A stretch of 12,424 nt of DNA from Tannerella sp. (GTDB lineage: Bacteria > Bacteroidota > Bacteroidia > Bacteroidales > Tannerellaceae). A program made the position numbers and the translations under genes. The notes under the pieces are model-generated. The model was given only the letters and a program-made list of their open reading frames with translations. It searched no databases and was not told the DNA's origin. Below, one piece after another: positions 1 through 6,683 of the stretch. The stretch spans positions 1 to 12,424 of the forward strand of contig JAIRYY010000226.1 in NCBI GenBank assembly GCA_031267485.1, given 5' to 3'. Each line of letters begins with the position of its first letter. Position 1 is the stretch's first letter.

Positions 1-296
1 TGCCATGTGATCCATCGTATTTCCGCCGACAATCCATCGGGCGGCAATCTGCGTACTGTTGCTGCAAAACCGTATGGCAAGTCCTGCCGTTTGTTTGCTG
101 CAGCCCCAAAGTGACGGTCGCTTACCGGACAGTATATCTTTAAGTTTGGCGGGAAACGCTCGTATCTCGTTTCCGTTTGTTCGCTGATTTTCCCAAGAAG
201 CGGGAACGCGCCCGCATCGTAATACACGATTTGCGCCTGTATTTGTATGGACAGCAATAATATTGCCGATACCGTAATAATTTTGAATCTTTTCAT
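1..296 (-). pseudogene. SGNH/GDSL-type hydrolase, N-terminal part, apparent frameshift, runs off window
   Basis: The ATG is at 296-294. The first residues (MKRFKIITVSAILLLSIQIQ, then AQ) form a type I signal peptide, so the product should be exported. The next part, up to RYERFP (through about 153), matches from memory the N-terminal beta domain that precedes the catalytic domain in a family of exported SGNH esterases (pattern DAxxFPLxGKI...TRYERLP). After about 150 the family pattern continues only in another frame: KDILSGKRPSLWGCSKQTAG, then LAIRFCSNSTQIAARW and NTMDHMA. One base therefore seems to be missing within the CCCGCC run at 148-153. Neither frame has a stop before the window edge. 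The catalytic SGNH domain would lie beyond position 1 and cannot be seen. The start is 10 bases after the DUF5107 gene, so it is probably the third gene of the rhamnosidase operon. A deacetylase or other esterase role is inference. A sequencing error is as likely as a true mutation. Confidence 0.72.
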
Positions 297-306
297 AGTG
301 ATTTTA

Positions 307-3255
307 TTATTTAAAAGATTCCATTTCCCGTAAAACAACCCGGTACATTTCTTCCTGTGCATCCTTGAGACGTTCGTTTGTCACTTTCACGCGGTCGCGG
401 TATTCATCCGCTTTTGTCCGGTTGTTCAACTTTTGATAACAGTAAGCCGATAGGGAATCTTCCGCACGGGAGTCTATATCTTCGTCATAAGGTTTTCCGG
501 CGCCTAAGTGTTCAGGCCATTCCTTTGCTTTTTCAATATGTGACAGCGCTTTTTTGCAGTTGCCTGCTTTGGCGCTCTCCAAAGCCTGATATATCCACGC
601 CCTGCGATAGACGAGATACCCTTCCACACCGCCTTCGCCGGGCAATACGACCATTCTGGAAAGGTAATCCGACGCCTTGCGGTACTGTTTCAGGTAAAGC
701 AGCGAAGAGGCGTATTTCAACCCGATCACGTCGTAACCGGAATATCTCTTTGCGTACTTTGCGGCATATTCGTGCATCTTGCCGTACTGTTGCGCCTGCT
801 CGTAATATTTGATCAGCGCCAGGCCTGCCCGCCAGGTTTCGCCGAGGCGTTCGGCTTCAAGAAGATCTTTCTCTTTCTGTTGTCCTTCCCGGTATTGCGC
901 CCGCGTCAGGTAGAATGTATAATCGTCCGGTTCGTTTCCGCATTTTTCGAACTGTTCGATTGCCTCAGCCCGGCTGCCCAGAAAGTCGTGTAAAAGTCCC
1001 AGATAGTACCTGTTTTTCCAGTTCGGCAGTTGTGTTACTGCCCATTCCAAAGCAGGAAGAGTTTCCGTCCGCGACGGGAAAACAAGGCGGGTGGGAAGCG
1101 ATGCAGCCCGTTCCAGCAGGCTACGGCTTTCCTTGCCCTGCTTCGACAGTAAAAAGGCGGCGCGGATAAGCGCTACCGGATAGTCCGGCGACAGGCCGTA
1201 CAGTTCGATAGCTTCTTCGTTGCAACCGGCGCTTTCGTACCAGCCCGCAATTTCCATTAGCGTCTCATGCGGCAGCTCGTTCCGGATCAAGCCTGTAAAT
1301 GCCTTTTTGTCCTGTTCATTTCCGGTTTGCAGATATTTTTCAAAACGTGCGGTATGGTTGAGGGGATAATCCCGTCCGACTTTCTCAATAATAGCTCCCG
1401 CTTCGCCCGGCTGTCCCAGTTTACGGTATGCGAGCATTTCGAGCAGAAGGGCGTCCATATTTTTTGCGTCCGATGAAAGCGCTTTGCCCGAATAGGCCAG
1501 AACCTGCTTCCACAACTGTTTCCTTGCATACTCTTTCGCAAGGAGAATATAAGCGGCTACCCGGCGGGATGGACTCAGCGAAGCCATCGAAAAGCCGTCC
1601 ATGGCATCCGTCGAACGTCCCAGGCTGCTGTTTGCCAGACCGTACAGCAGGTTGCCTTCCGCGTCGTAGGCGTTGACCGACAAAATCACACGTGCAAGCG
1701 AATCTGCTTTTTCGAACAACCCGCGCCTGTAATAAACCGTGGCCAGGTCGCGGAGGGCGGGGATGGCGTAAGGCTCTTCTTTCAGCGACTGACTGAGCAA
1801 TGAATCCGCATCTTTCAATCTGTTCGCATACAGCGCCTGCTGACCCTGCATATACAGTCCGTAAACGGAATTGGGATTAAAGTCTTCGGGCGATACGACG
1901 GGACGGCTGAGGCGATTGTCGGCAGGGGCTTCGCTGTAAACCAGTTTTTGGTCGCCCAGAACGATTTTAAGCTCCGCATCCGCCCGTACCCGGCCAATAT
2001 CCGTCTTCCACGTTTCCAGGACATTCAGCGACAATTGTTCGCGGAATATCTCCTTTCCACCGGCTGTGACAACGATTTCATCCGCTATCTTTTGCACCGG
2101 GCAGAAGGCAAGCGTGCATCCATCCTGTCCACGGACAACGTTTAACGCTCCGTATTCATTGGCTTTCGCCACGCCTCCGGTCTCCTTTACAGGATACCAG
2201 TATTCCGTCCACACATCGGTTGCGTAAGGCTCGAATGAGGATTGCAGGAATGGCGTAAAACTGCTGCCGGAGGCGACTGCCTGGTTATACAACCTGCCTG
2301 ACTGCAGTTCCACGTATTGACCGTCGGTATCGCTCAGAAGGTTTTCCCAGATCATACCCGACCGCGACAGGCCCCAAATCCATATTTTCATACCAGGCTT
2401 CTCGTCATAAGGGGCATGGTGCACCGAGCCGGACTGCGAACGGGTATAGTAAGCCGCGTAAAAATCACTCAGGTTGCCGAGTACGTGATACGATTTGGCG
2501 GGACCGAAGTTGTTATTCGCATATTTCGACAGGTCTCTTCCCTGATCGTCAATTGGCCACGCATGCGCGTCGCCGCCGTGACCGATATGATATTGTCCGG
2601 GGAAATACAGTTCCAGGTCGTCGGCCGCCCTGTAAGCAGCGTTCATCCAGTGGTAATAGGGGCGTGTAACCGGCGTTGTGTTGTAAAAAGTCGTGTGGGT
2701 GGTGAAGTACGCCCTGTCAGGACGCAAATTGATTTCCATCTGCCACGAGGTATGCGTCGCCAGTTCGAGGGCGCCGACAAAGCAACTGACACTGCCGTCA
2801 CCGTTCTCGCGCGTATAATAGTCCACCGGCGTGGCGGTAGTCGGCACATGACCGATGAGGCCGAAATTAAATTCTATGCCGCCCGACGTCCACGGTCCAC
2901 GCCAGGCTACCGAACGGAATTTGGCCGCGTGGTTGAAATAAATAAAATGTTCGCCGCTTCGTTTTTCCACGGCGCCCCATATTTTTCCTCCCTGCGACGG
3001 GATGACGGTCACTTCGATATAATCGTTCTCCAGCACTACGCAGGGCCAATCTTTCGTTTCTCCTTCGTCCGAATATTTTTCAAACCCGAAATACGGATAA
3101 ACCGGATATTCGGGGTTTGCCACCGGGTTAGGGTCGCCGAAAGGGTAAGTGTTCAACTCAAGTATTTCTTCTCTGACGGAAGCGACCTGTCCATTACTGC
3201 CGGCAACAACAAGCAGAAACAGGAAACAACATATATATCTCATAATTTTTCTCAT
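307..3255 (-). CDS. Exported DUF5107 domain protein with C-terminal tetratricopeptide repeats
   Basis: This is a 982-residue protein of the DUF5107-TPR type common in carbohydrate-degrading Bacteroidota; its reaction is not known to me. Residues 1-22 are a hydrophobic type I signal peptide with no lipobox at its end, so the periplasm or cell surface is likely. DUF5107 spans roughly residues 35-360 and looks like the mutarotase-type beta-sandwich seen in sugar-binding and glycosidase proteins; recognisable stretches are ENDYIEVTVIPSQGGKIWG (76-94) and WTSGGIEFNFGLIGH (122-136). A linker to about 460 is followed by TPR-like helical pairs at about 463-640 (for example YMQGQQALYANRLKDADSLL) and weaker ones at about 740-960. 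The ATG at 3255 is chosen over the one at 3243 because an AGGAGG site sits 8 bases upstream. It lies 18 bases after the rhamnosidase gene and 10 bases before the SGNH gene. A role in binding or cleaving a glycan is inference from context. Confidence 0.93.
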   Translation of the reverse strand: MRKIMRYICCFLFLLVVAGSNGQVASVREEILELNTYPFGDPNPVANPEYPVYPYFGFEKYSDEGETKDWPCVVLENDYIEVTVIPSQGGKIWGAVEKRSGEHFIYFNHAAKFRSVAWRGPWTSGGIEFNFGLIGHVPTTATPVDYYTRENGDGSVSCFVGALELATHTSWQMEINLRPDRAYFTTHTTFYNTTPVTRPYYHWMNAAYRAADDLELYFPGQYHIGHGGDAHAWPIDDQGRDLSKYANNNFGPAKSYHVLGNLSDFYAAYYTRSQSGSVHHAPYDEKPGMKIWIWGLSRSGMIWENLLSDTDGQYVELQSGRLYNQAVASGSSFTPFLQSSFEPYATDVWTEYWYPVKETGGVAKANEYGALNVVRGQDGCTLAFCPVQKIADEIVVTAGGKEIFREQLSLNVLETWKTDIGRVRADAELKIVLGDQKLVYSEAPADNRLSRPVVSPEDFNPNSVYGLYMQGQQALYANRLKDADSLLSQSLKEEPYAIPALRDLATVYYRRGLFEKADSLARVILSVNAYDAEGNLLYGLANSSLGRSTDAMDGFSMASLSPSRRVAAYILLAKEYARKQLWKQVLAYSGKALSSDAKNMDALLLEMLAYRKLGQPGEAGAIIEKVGRDYPLNHTARFEKYLQTGNEQDKKAFTGLIRNELPHETLMEIAGWYESAGCNEEAIELYGLSPDYPVALIRAAFLLSKQGKESRSLLERAASLPTRLVFPSRTETLPALEWAVTQLPNWKNRYYLGLLHDFLGSRAEAIEQFEKCGNEPDDYTFYLTRAQYREGQQKEKDLLEAERLGETWRAGLALIKYYEQAQQYGKMHEYAAKYAKRYSGYDVIGLKYASSLLYLKQYRKASDYLSRMVVLPGEGGVEGYLVYRRAWIYQALESAKAGNCKKALSHIEKAKEWPEHLGAGKPYDEDIDSRAEDSLSAYCYQKLNNRTKADEYRDRVKVTNERLKDAQEEMYRVVLREMESFK

Positions 3256-3263
3256 TTTTTTAT

Positions 3264-3269
3264 CCTCCT
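3264..3269 (-). promoter_or_regulatory. Canonical Shine-Dalgarno site of the DUF5107 gene
   Basis: The minus strand reads AGGAGG here, 8 bases before the ATG at 3255. It decides the start against the second in-frame ATG at 3243. It is unusual because the other starts in this window (296, 6000, 7534, 8718, 12274) have A/T-rich leaders with no such site, as is normal in Bacteroidota. Confidence 0.75.
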
Positions 3270-3273
3270 GTGA

Positions 3274-6000
3274 TTATTTTTTTATTGTGAATTTATATTT
3301 CCCTGCCCAAACGTCGACAACCGAATAATCGCCCTCCGTGCTTTTCCAGGTGACGCCGGGGGCTTTCCGGACGTCGACGCCGCTTTCGGTAATGCTACCG
3401 GAATGGCAGGCGGGAATATAAAGCGTGGCAGTCGTATTGGGCGGAACCGTTACCGAGAGGATGATTTTGTCGTCACTGCGTTCCCAGCGGCTGACTATTT
3501 CACCATAGGGAGAACCTACCGACGCCTCGGCAAAATCGACTTCGTCCACGATGCACGGTCTGACGGTAAAATGTTTGTATCCGACATTCTTCCCGTCGGG
3601 CTGGATACCGCAAAGGCCTTTGGTCAGCCATCCGGCGACGCCTGTGAAGCAGGTATGGATTTTGCTTGGCACATCTATCTTCCAGTCTTCCGGCCAGGTC
3701 GATTCTCCCTGGGTGATGAAATATCCGTATCCCGGAAATTCCGTGTTGTTAAGAATAGACGCCGCAAGGCCGGCCGTTTCGGGGTGTTCCGCGAGGTAAT
3801 GCAGCAGAACAATCAGTCCCGAACTGCCCATGTCGAAATATTTTTTCCCGTTGCGCATGTTATTTACGATAGAGGCTTCCGTCCGCACCCGGATACTGTC
3901 ATCCTTTGCCACGCCGGTGATTACGGCAAAAGCCTGCTGTACCTGGTTCCCATCACAATAATTCCCGGTGGCCGGGTCATAAAATCCGGTATGGATGGCA
4001 GGCCGCAACGCCGCGAGCCGCGAACCGTACAGGGCGGCGTCGCCGGATTTACCGAGCAGACCGGCTATTTTTACGAACGTTTCGAGATTCATGGCATAGA
4101 CACAGTTGTTAAAATAAACGGCCTGGCGGCTTGAACCAAATTCGTTACGCGAGCCGGGAGCCAGCCAGTCGCCGAGGAACTGTCCGTCGTGATCTCGATA
4201 TTTTTTCAACAGGCCGTCGCTGACATGTGCGTTCAGAAACTCAAGCCAGCGTACAGCCGCAGGATAGATTAATTCGAGTATTTGCTTGTCGCCGTAATGC
4301 AGATAGTGTTCCCAGGCGACGTTCAGGCCGGCGCTGCTCCACATGGCGCCGCCCCAATGATAGTCGTTCGGTTGCGGAGCGGTGTTGCGTCCCCAGCCGT
4401 CGGGCAGCTGCACATCGCGCCAGTTGCGTACCACATTGCGGTAGAATGAGCCGGCGTCGTAATCAGGCAAACCGATTCCCCAGGATGTGGCCGTAGCGAC
4501 TTCGCCGTAGCCGCAGCGTTCGCGATGCGGACAGTCGGACGTATAGCCTTCGGTGGTATTGGCGAGAAAGGTCCACAGGTCGGTCTCGAAGATTTTATTG
4601 AACAGCTCATTCGACGAATGGAATGTCCCTGTGCGGCGCAGATCGGTACTGACGGCATAAGCGGTGGCGTCTTCCGGTTTCGGCGCTTGACGCAATCCTT
4701 TGATATTGGCATATCTTCCGGCCACGTAGTTAAAGCGGTTCGAAAACGTTTCCCCGTCTTTTCCTGATGATATGAAGATATTGTAGATGTTGAAATCGGC
4801 AAAGCTACTGTCGTCGTCGGCCGATCCGATAACCACAGTGTCGCCTGCCGAAAGGCCGTTGAATTTGATATTCAGCCATCCGGTAAAGTTTTTTCCGAAA
4901 TCTATCTTGTAAACGCCATCACCGGCATCGGTAATCTGTTGCGCGGCGAGTGTCCCGATAATTCGTGACGGAGCAATGTCGTGCGCTTCGAGGGCGACGG
5001 ACTCGTTACCGGCGGCGGCGGTGGCGTATGCCCACCGGCTGTCGTCGAACGAAGGGCTGTTCCAGTCGGGAACGAAAGCGCGGGCGTCCACAATTTCGCC
5101 TCCGTTTTCATTGAACGAGCGTACAAGGCGGGTATCCTCGCTGCTGCTGACGGCGCAACGCCAGGTTGTATCCGAAACGAGCGCCAGCGATGCGCCTTTC
5201 GCATCTTTACCGTTGAGCCGTACACGGAGAGCGGGCGTTCGCGAAAAGCAGTCGTAACTTGCCCATCCCGAAGCATACCACACCCCGACCGTGTTATCGC
5301 CTTTTTTAAGCAGTTCCGAAATGTCGTAAGTGACGTAGAAAAGCCGTTTGTCGAAGTTTGTCAGCGCGGGAGCGAGGATACGGTCGTCGGCTTTCCGTCC
5401 GTTGACATACAGCTCGTGATGTCCGAGCGACGCCACGTGCAGGAAGACTGCGCCCGGCCCGGCATCGAGTTTCAGATTTTTGCGAAACCAGATATGTTTC
5501 ACCCGCGGAGCGCCGGGATGACGTATCCATGAGGCGTCGTTCCATTCTTCCGGGTCGAGGACGCCGGTTACAAAACGCGCCGGTTTGCTCCATGCCGATG
5601 GATTGCCGTCCCGGTCATACACTTGGACTTTCCAGAAATATGCGCTGCCCGATTGCAGTTCTTTCCCTCCGAAAGGCAACATCTCTCCCAGCCCCTCTCC
5701 ACAAGAGAGGGGAGTGGACTGCGGCGAGTCGATTTTTCCGCTGTTCCATACGTCGGCGTCAGCCTCCGTCAGTTTATCGGGACTGCTTGCCACCAGAATG
5801 TGGTATGCCGTTTGCACCTGTCCCCTGACATGTTCCGGATCGGACAACTGCCAGCTAAAACGCGGCGCAGGCACGTCCATGCCGATTGGCTCCGTTTGGT
5901 ATTCGCACTGAAGTTCAATGGGCATGATCCTGTCGTCCGACTGCCCGCAGGCAAATATCATCCCACCAATTAACGCTAAAATAAAAATGTTTTTATTCAT
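3274..6000 (-). CDS. Alpha-L-rhamnosidase, glycoside hydrolase family 78, lipoprotein
   Basis: This 908-residue enzyme should release terminal alpha-L-rhamnose from a polysaccharide or glycoside. Residues 1-18 are a lipoprotein signal (MIFAC, lipidated Cys18), so it is membrane anchored. Domains in order: Ig-like N-terminal domain, about 28-147 (CEYQTEPIGMDVPAPRFSWQ); Bac_rhamnosid_N carbohydrate-binding domain, about 165-330 (SLGHHELYVNGRK); concanavalin-like domain, about 345-450; alpha/alpha six-hairpin catalytic domain, about 455-795; C-terminal beta domain, about 800-870. The catalytic motif DCPHRERCGYGE (489-500) puts Glu494 at the conserved acid position of GH78, and GESTWPEDW (765-773) offers Glu771 as the second acid; both are assigned from memory. 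The start at 6000 is chosen because the signal peptide begins there. The same frame stays open to 6489, but only because it crosses repeats. The leader is A-rich without a Shine-Dalgarno site, and I see no clear promoter. Residues about 96-108 look like an inserted dispersed repeat. It probably heads an operon with the two genes downstream. Confidence 0.95.
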   Translation of the reverse strand: MNKNIFILALIGGMIFACGQSDDRIMPIELQCEYQTEPIGMDVPAPRFSWQLSDPEHVRGQVQTAYHILVASSPDKLTEADADVWNSGKIDSPQSTPLSCGEGLGEMLPFGGKELQSGSAYFWKVQVYDRDGNPSAWSKPARFVTGVLDPEEWNDASWIRHPGAPRVKHIWFRKNLKLDAGPGAVFLHVASLGHHELYVNGRKADDRILAPALTNFDKRLFYVTYDISELLKKGDNTVGVWYASGWASYDCFSRTPALRVRLNGKDAKGASLALVSDTTWRCAVSSSEDTRLVRSFNENGGEIVDARAFVPDWNSPSFDDSRWAYATAAAGNESVALEAHDIAPSRIIGTLAAQQITDAGDGVYKIDFGKNFTGWLNIKFNGLSAGDTVVIGSADDDSSFADFNIYNIFISSGKDGETFSNRFNYVAGRYANIKGLRQAPKPEDATAYAVSTDLRRTGTFHSSNELFNKIFETDLWTFLANTTEGYTSDCPHRERCGYGEVATATSWGIGLPDYDAGSFYRNVVRNWRDVQLPDGWGRNTAPQPNDYHWGGAMWSSAGLNVAWEHYLHYGDKQILELIYPAAVRWLEFLNAHVSDGLLKKYRDHDGQFLGDWLAPGSRNEFGSSRQAVYFNNCVYAMNLETFVKIAGLLGKSGDAALYGSRLAALRPAIHTGFYDPATGNYCDGNQVQQAFAVITGVAKDDSIRVRTEASIVNNMRNGKKYFDMGSSGLIVLLHYLAEHPETAGLAASILNNTEFPGYGYFITQGESTWPEDWKIDVPSKIHTCFTGVAGWLTKGLCGIQPDGKNVGYKHFTVRPCIVDEVDFAEASVGSPYGEIVSRWERSDDKIILSVTVPPNTTATLYIPACHSGSITESGVDVRKAPGVTWKSTEGDYSVVDVWAGKYKFTIKK
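5682..5715 (-). repeat. Small palindromic dispersed repeat inserted in frame in the rhamnosidase gene
   Basis: The stem CCCCTCTC (5692-5699) and GAGAGGGG (5705-5712) encloses a 5-base loop, with flanking TCTCCCA and AGTGGA. On the minus strand it encodes TPLSCGEGLGEM. That peptide closely resembles TPLSFGEGLGVR, which I know as the translation of a dispersed palindromic repeat in Bacteroidota. The Ig-like domain here normally has about seven residues between QS and the GKxLxxG motif. This protein has about sixteen, so roughly 27-30 bases appear to have been added without breaking the frame. Confidence 0.65.
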
Positions 6001-6050
6001 ATATGTATTTTTTATGTTTGTTAAATAAATAACCTGTAACTGTCCCAACG
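6001..6050. other. A/T-rich leader between the rhamnosidase start and the repeat array
   Basis: These bases form the 5' leader of the rhamnosidase gene on the minus strand. No Shine-Dalgarno site is present. I do not find the Bacteroidota -7 element TAnnTTTG in this stretch or in its junction with the array, so either the promoter is poorly conserved or it lies inside the repeats. Confidence 0.5.
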
Positions 6051-6434
6051 CCGCAGGTTGCGGCAAGTAACAAAATGTGTCGGATTTCTTCCCGGAGCTT
6101 CCGGCAAGAAATCTGACGTGTCGGAAACCTTCCCGGAGCTTCCGGCGAGAAATCCGACGCGTCGGAAACCTTCCCGGAGACTTCCGGCAAGAAATCCGAC
6201 GTGTCGGAAACCTTCCCGGAGCTTCCGGCGAGAAATCCGACGCGAAGATAGCCTTCCCGGAGCTTCCGGCAAGAAATCCGACGCGAAGATAGCCTTCCCG
6301 CGAGCTTCGCGGAAGAAATCCGACGCGTCGGAAACTTTCCCGGAGCTTCGCGGAAGAAATCCGACGTGTCGGAAACCTCCCGCGAGCTTCGCGGAAGAAA
6401 TCCGACGTGTCGGAAACCTTCCCGCAGGTTGCGG
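6051..6434. repeat. Tandem array of a 41/42-bp palindromic repeat, about nine units
   Basis: Units start at 6051 (divergent), 6111, 6152, 6194, 6235, 6276, 6318, 6359 and 6400 (ends early at 6434). Lengths of the full units are 41, 42, 41, 41, 42, 41 and 41. Each unit has two palindromes joined by short spacers. The first is TCCGAC-(GT or GC)-GTCGGA, replaced by CGCGAAGATAG in the units at 6235 and 6276. The second comes in three forms whose two halves change together: CCGGA/TCCGG, CCGCGA/TCGCGG and CCGCA/TGCGG. The unit at 6318 is a hybrid with one half of each of two forms. The array opens (6051-6063) and closes (6422-6434) with the same CCGCAGGTTGCGG. The units are joined directly with no unique spacers, so this is not a CRISPR array. 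Function is unknown. Confidence 0.9.
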
Positions 6435-6597
6435 CTGCCGCTGGCGCGGACTTGCAGTCCGTGCCGATCGGTACCCTGCAAAACGGCACGGGCTACAAGC
6501 CCGCGCCAGCGAGGTTGCGGCCGCCGCTGGCGCGGACTTGCAGTCCGTGCCGATCGGTATCCGGCAAAACGGCACGGGCTACAAGCCCGCGCCAGCG
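6426..6597. repeat. Two tandem copies of an 86-bp inverted-repeat unit
   Basis: Copy 1 is 6426-6511 and copy 2 is 6512-6597, with three differences between them. Inside each copy two 28-base arms face each other (6439-6466 with 6484-6511; 6525-6552 with 6570-6597), separated by 17 bases. The arms mispair at three places, but each arm also holds its own small hairpin: GGACT-TGC-AGTCC on the left and GGGCT-ACA-AGCCC on the right, so the mismatches are matched within each arm. A third small palindrome, CCGATCGG, sits at the centre. The unit can therefore fold as one long hairpin or as a branched, cloverleaf-like form. Conceptual peptides from it (such as GADLQSVPIG and GTGYKPAPAR) are, to my memory, typical of dispersed repeats in Bacteroidota. 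It may act as a terminator for either flanking transcript, which is inference. Confidence 0.85.
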
Positions 6598-6609
6598 AGG
6601 TACACGAGG

Positions 6610-6635
6610 GGATTGCGAGGAACGAAGCAATGACG
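6610..6635. repeat. Fragment of a third dispersed repeat
   Basis: The stretch around ATTGCGAGGAACGAAGCAAT (6612-6631) has short inverted ends, ATTGC and GCAAT. It resembles the widespread bacterial repeat containing CATTGCGAGGAACGAAGCAATC that I know from several phyla. The assignment is from memory and rests on a short match. The remaining bases to 6683 hold nothing I can name and no strong terminator. Confidence 0.5.
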
Positions 6636-6683
6636 CCGCCGGCGACGGATACTTTTAGTTTGCTTAAAACCATGATATATTAT

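Noticed and set aside
2317..3273. Plus-strand ORF of 318 residues
   Set aside because: It lies opposite the DUF5107 coding sequence, shows no domain, and the minus frame has clear family motifs and a Shine-Dalgarno site.
3403..4134. Plus-strand ORF of 243 residues
   Set aside because: It is a shadow of the rhamnosidase catalytic and C-terminal domains in a G+C-rich region where stops are scarce.
4323..5593. Other minus-strand ORFs of 95-159 residues overlapping the rhamnosidase
   Set aside because: They overlap a well-supported gene on the same strand in another frame and have no recognisable domains.
6051..6434. CRISPR array
   Set aside because: The units are joined end to end with no unique spacers, vary from unit to unit, and have no cas genes nearby.
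6001..6489. N-terminal extension of the rhamnosidase to a start at 6489
   Set aside because: The added 163 residues are translated repeats. The lipoprotein signal peptide begins at 6000, where family alignment also starts.
6439..6511. tRNA gene, because of the cloverleaf-like fold
   Set aside because: The arm and loop lengths do not match a tRNA and there is no TTCGA-type T loop or acceptor arrangement. The unit is a tandem repeat.
5993..6673. Minus-strand ORF of 226 residues, and similar ORFs at 6021-6575, 6058-6633 and 6366-6731
   Set aside because: They consist of the 41-bp and 86-bp repeats read in different frames and match no protein domain.
6636..6683. Rho-independent terminator after the yciH-like gene
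   Set aside because: Only a weak 5-base stem can be drawn and no T-run follows it. Termination may occur in the repeats instead, but this is not shown.
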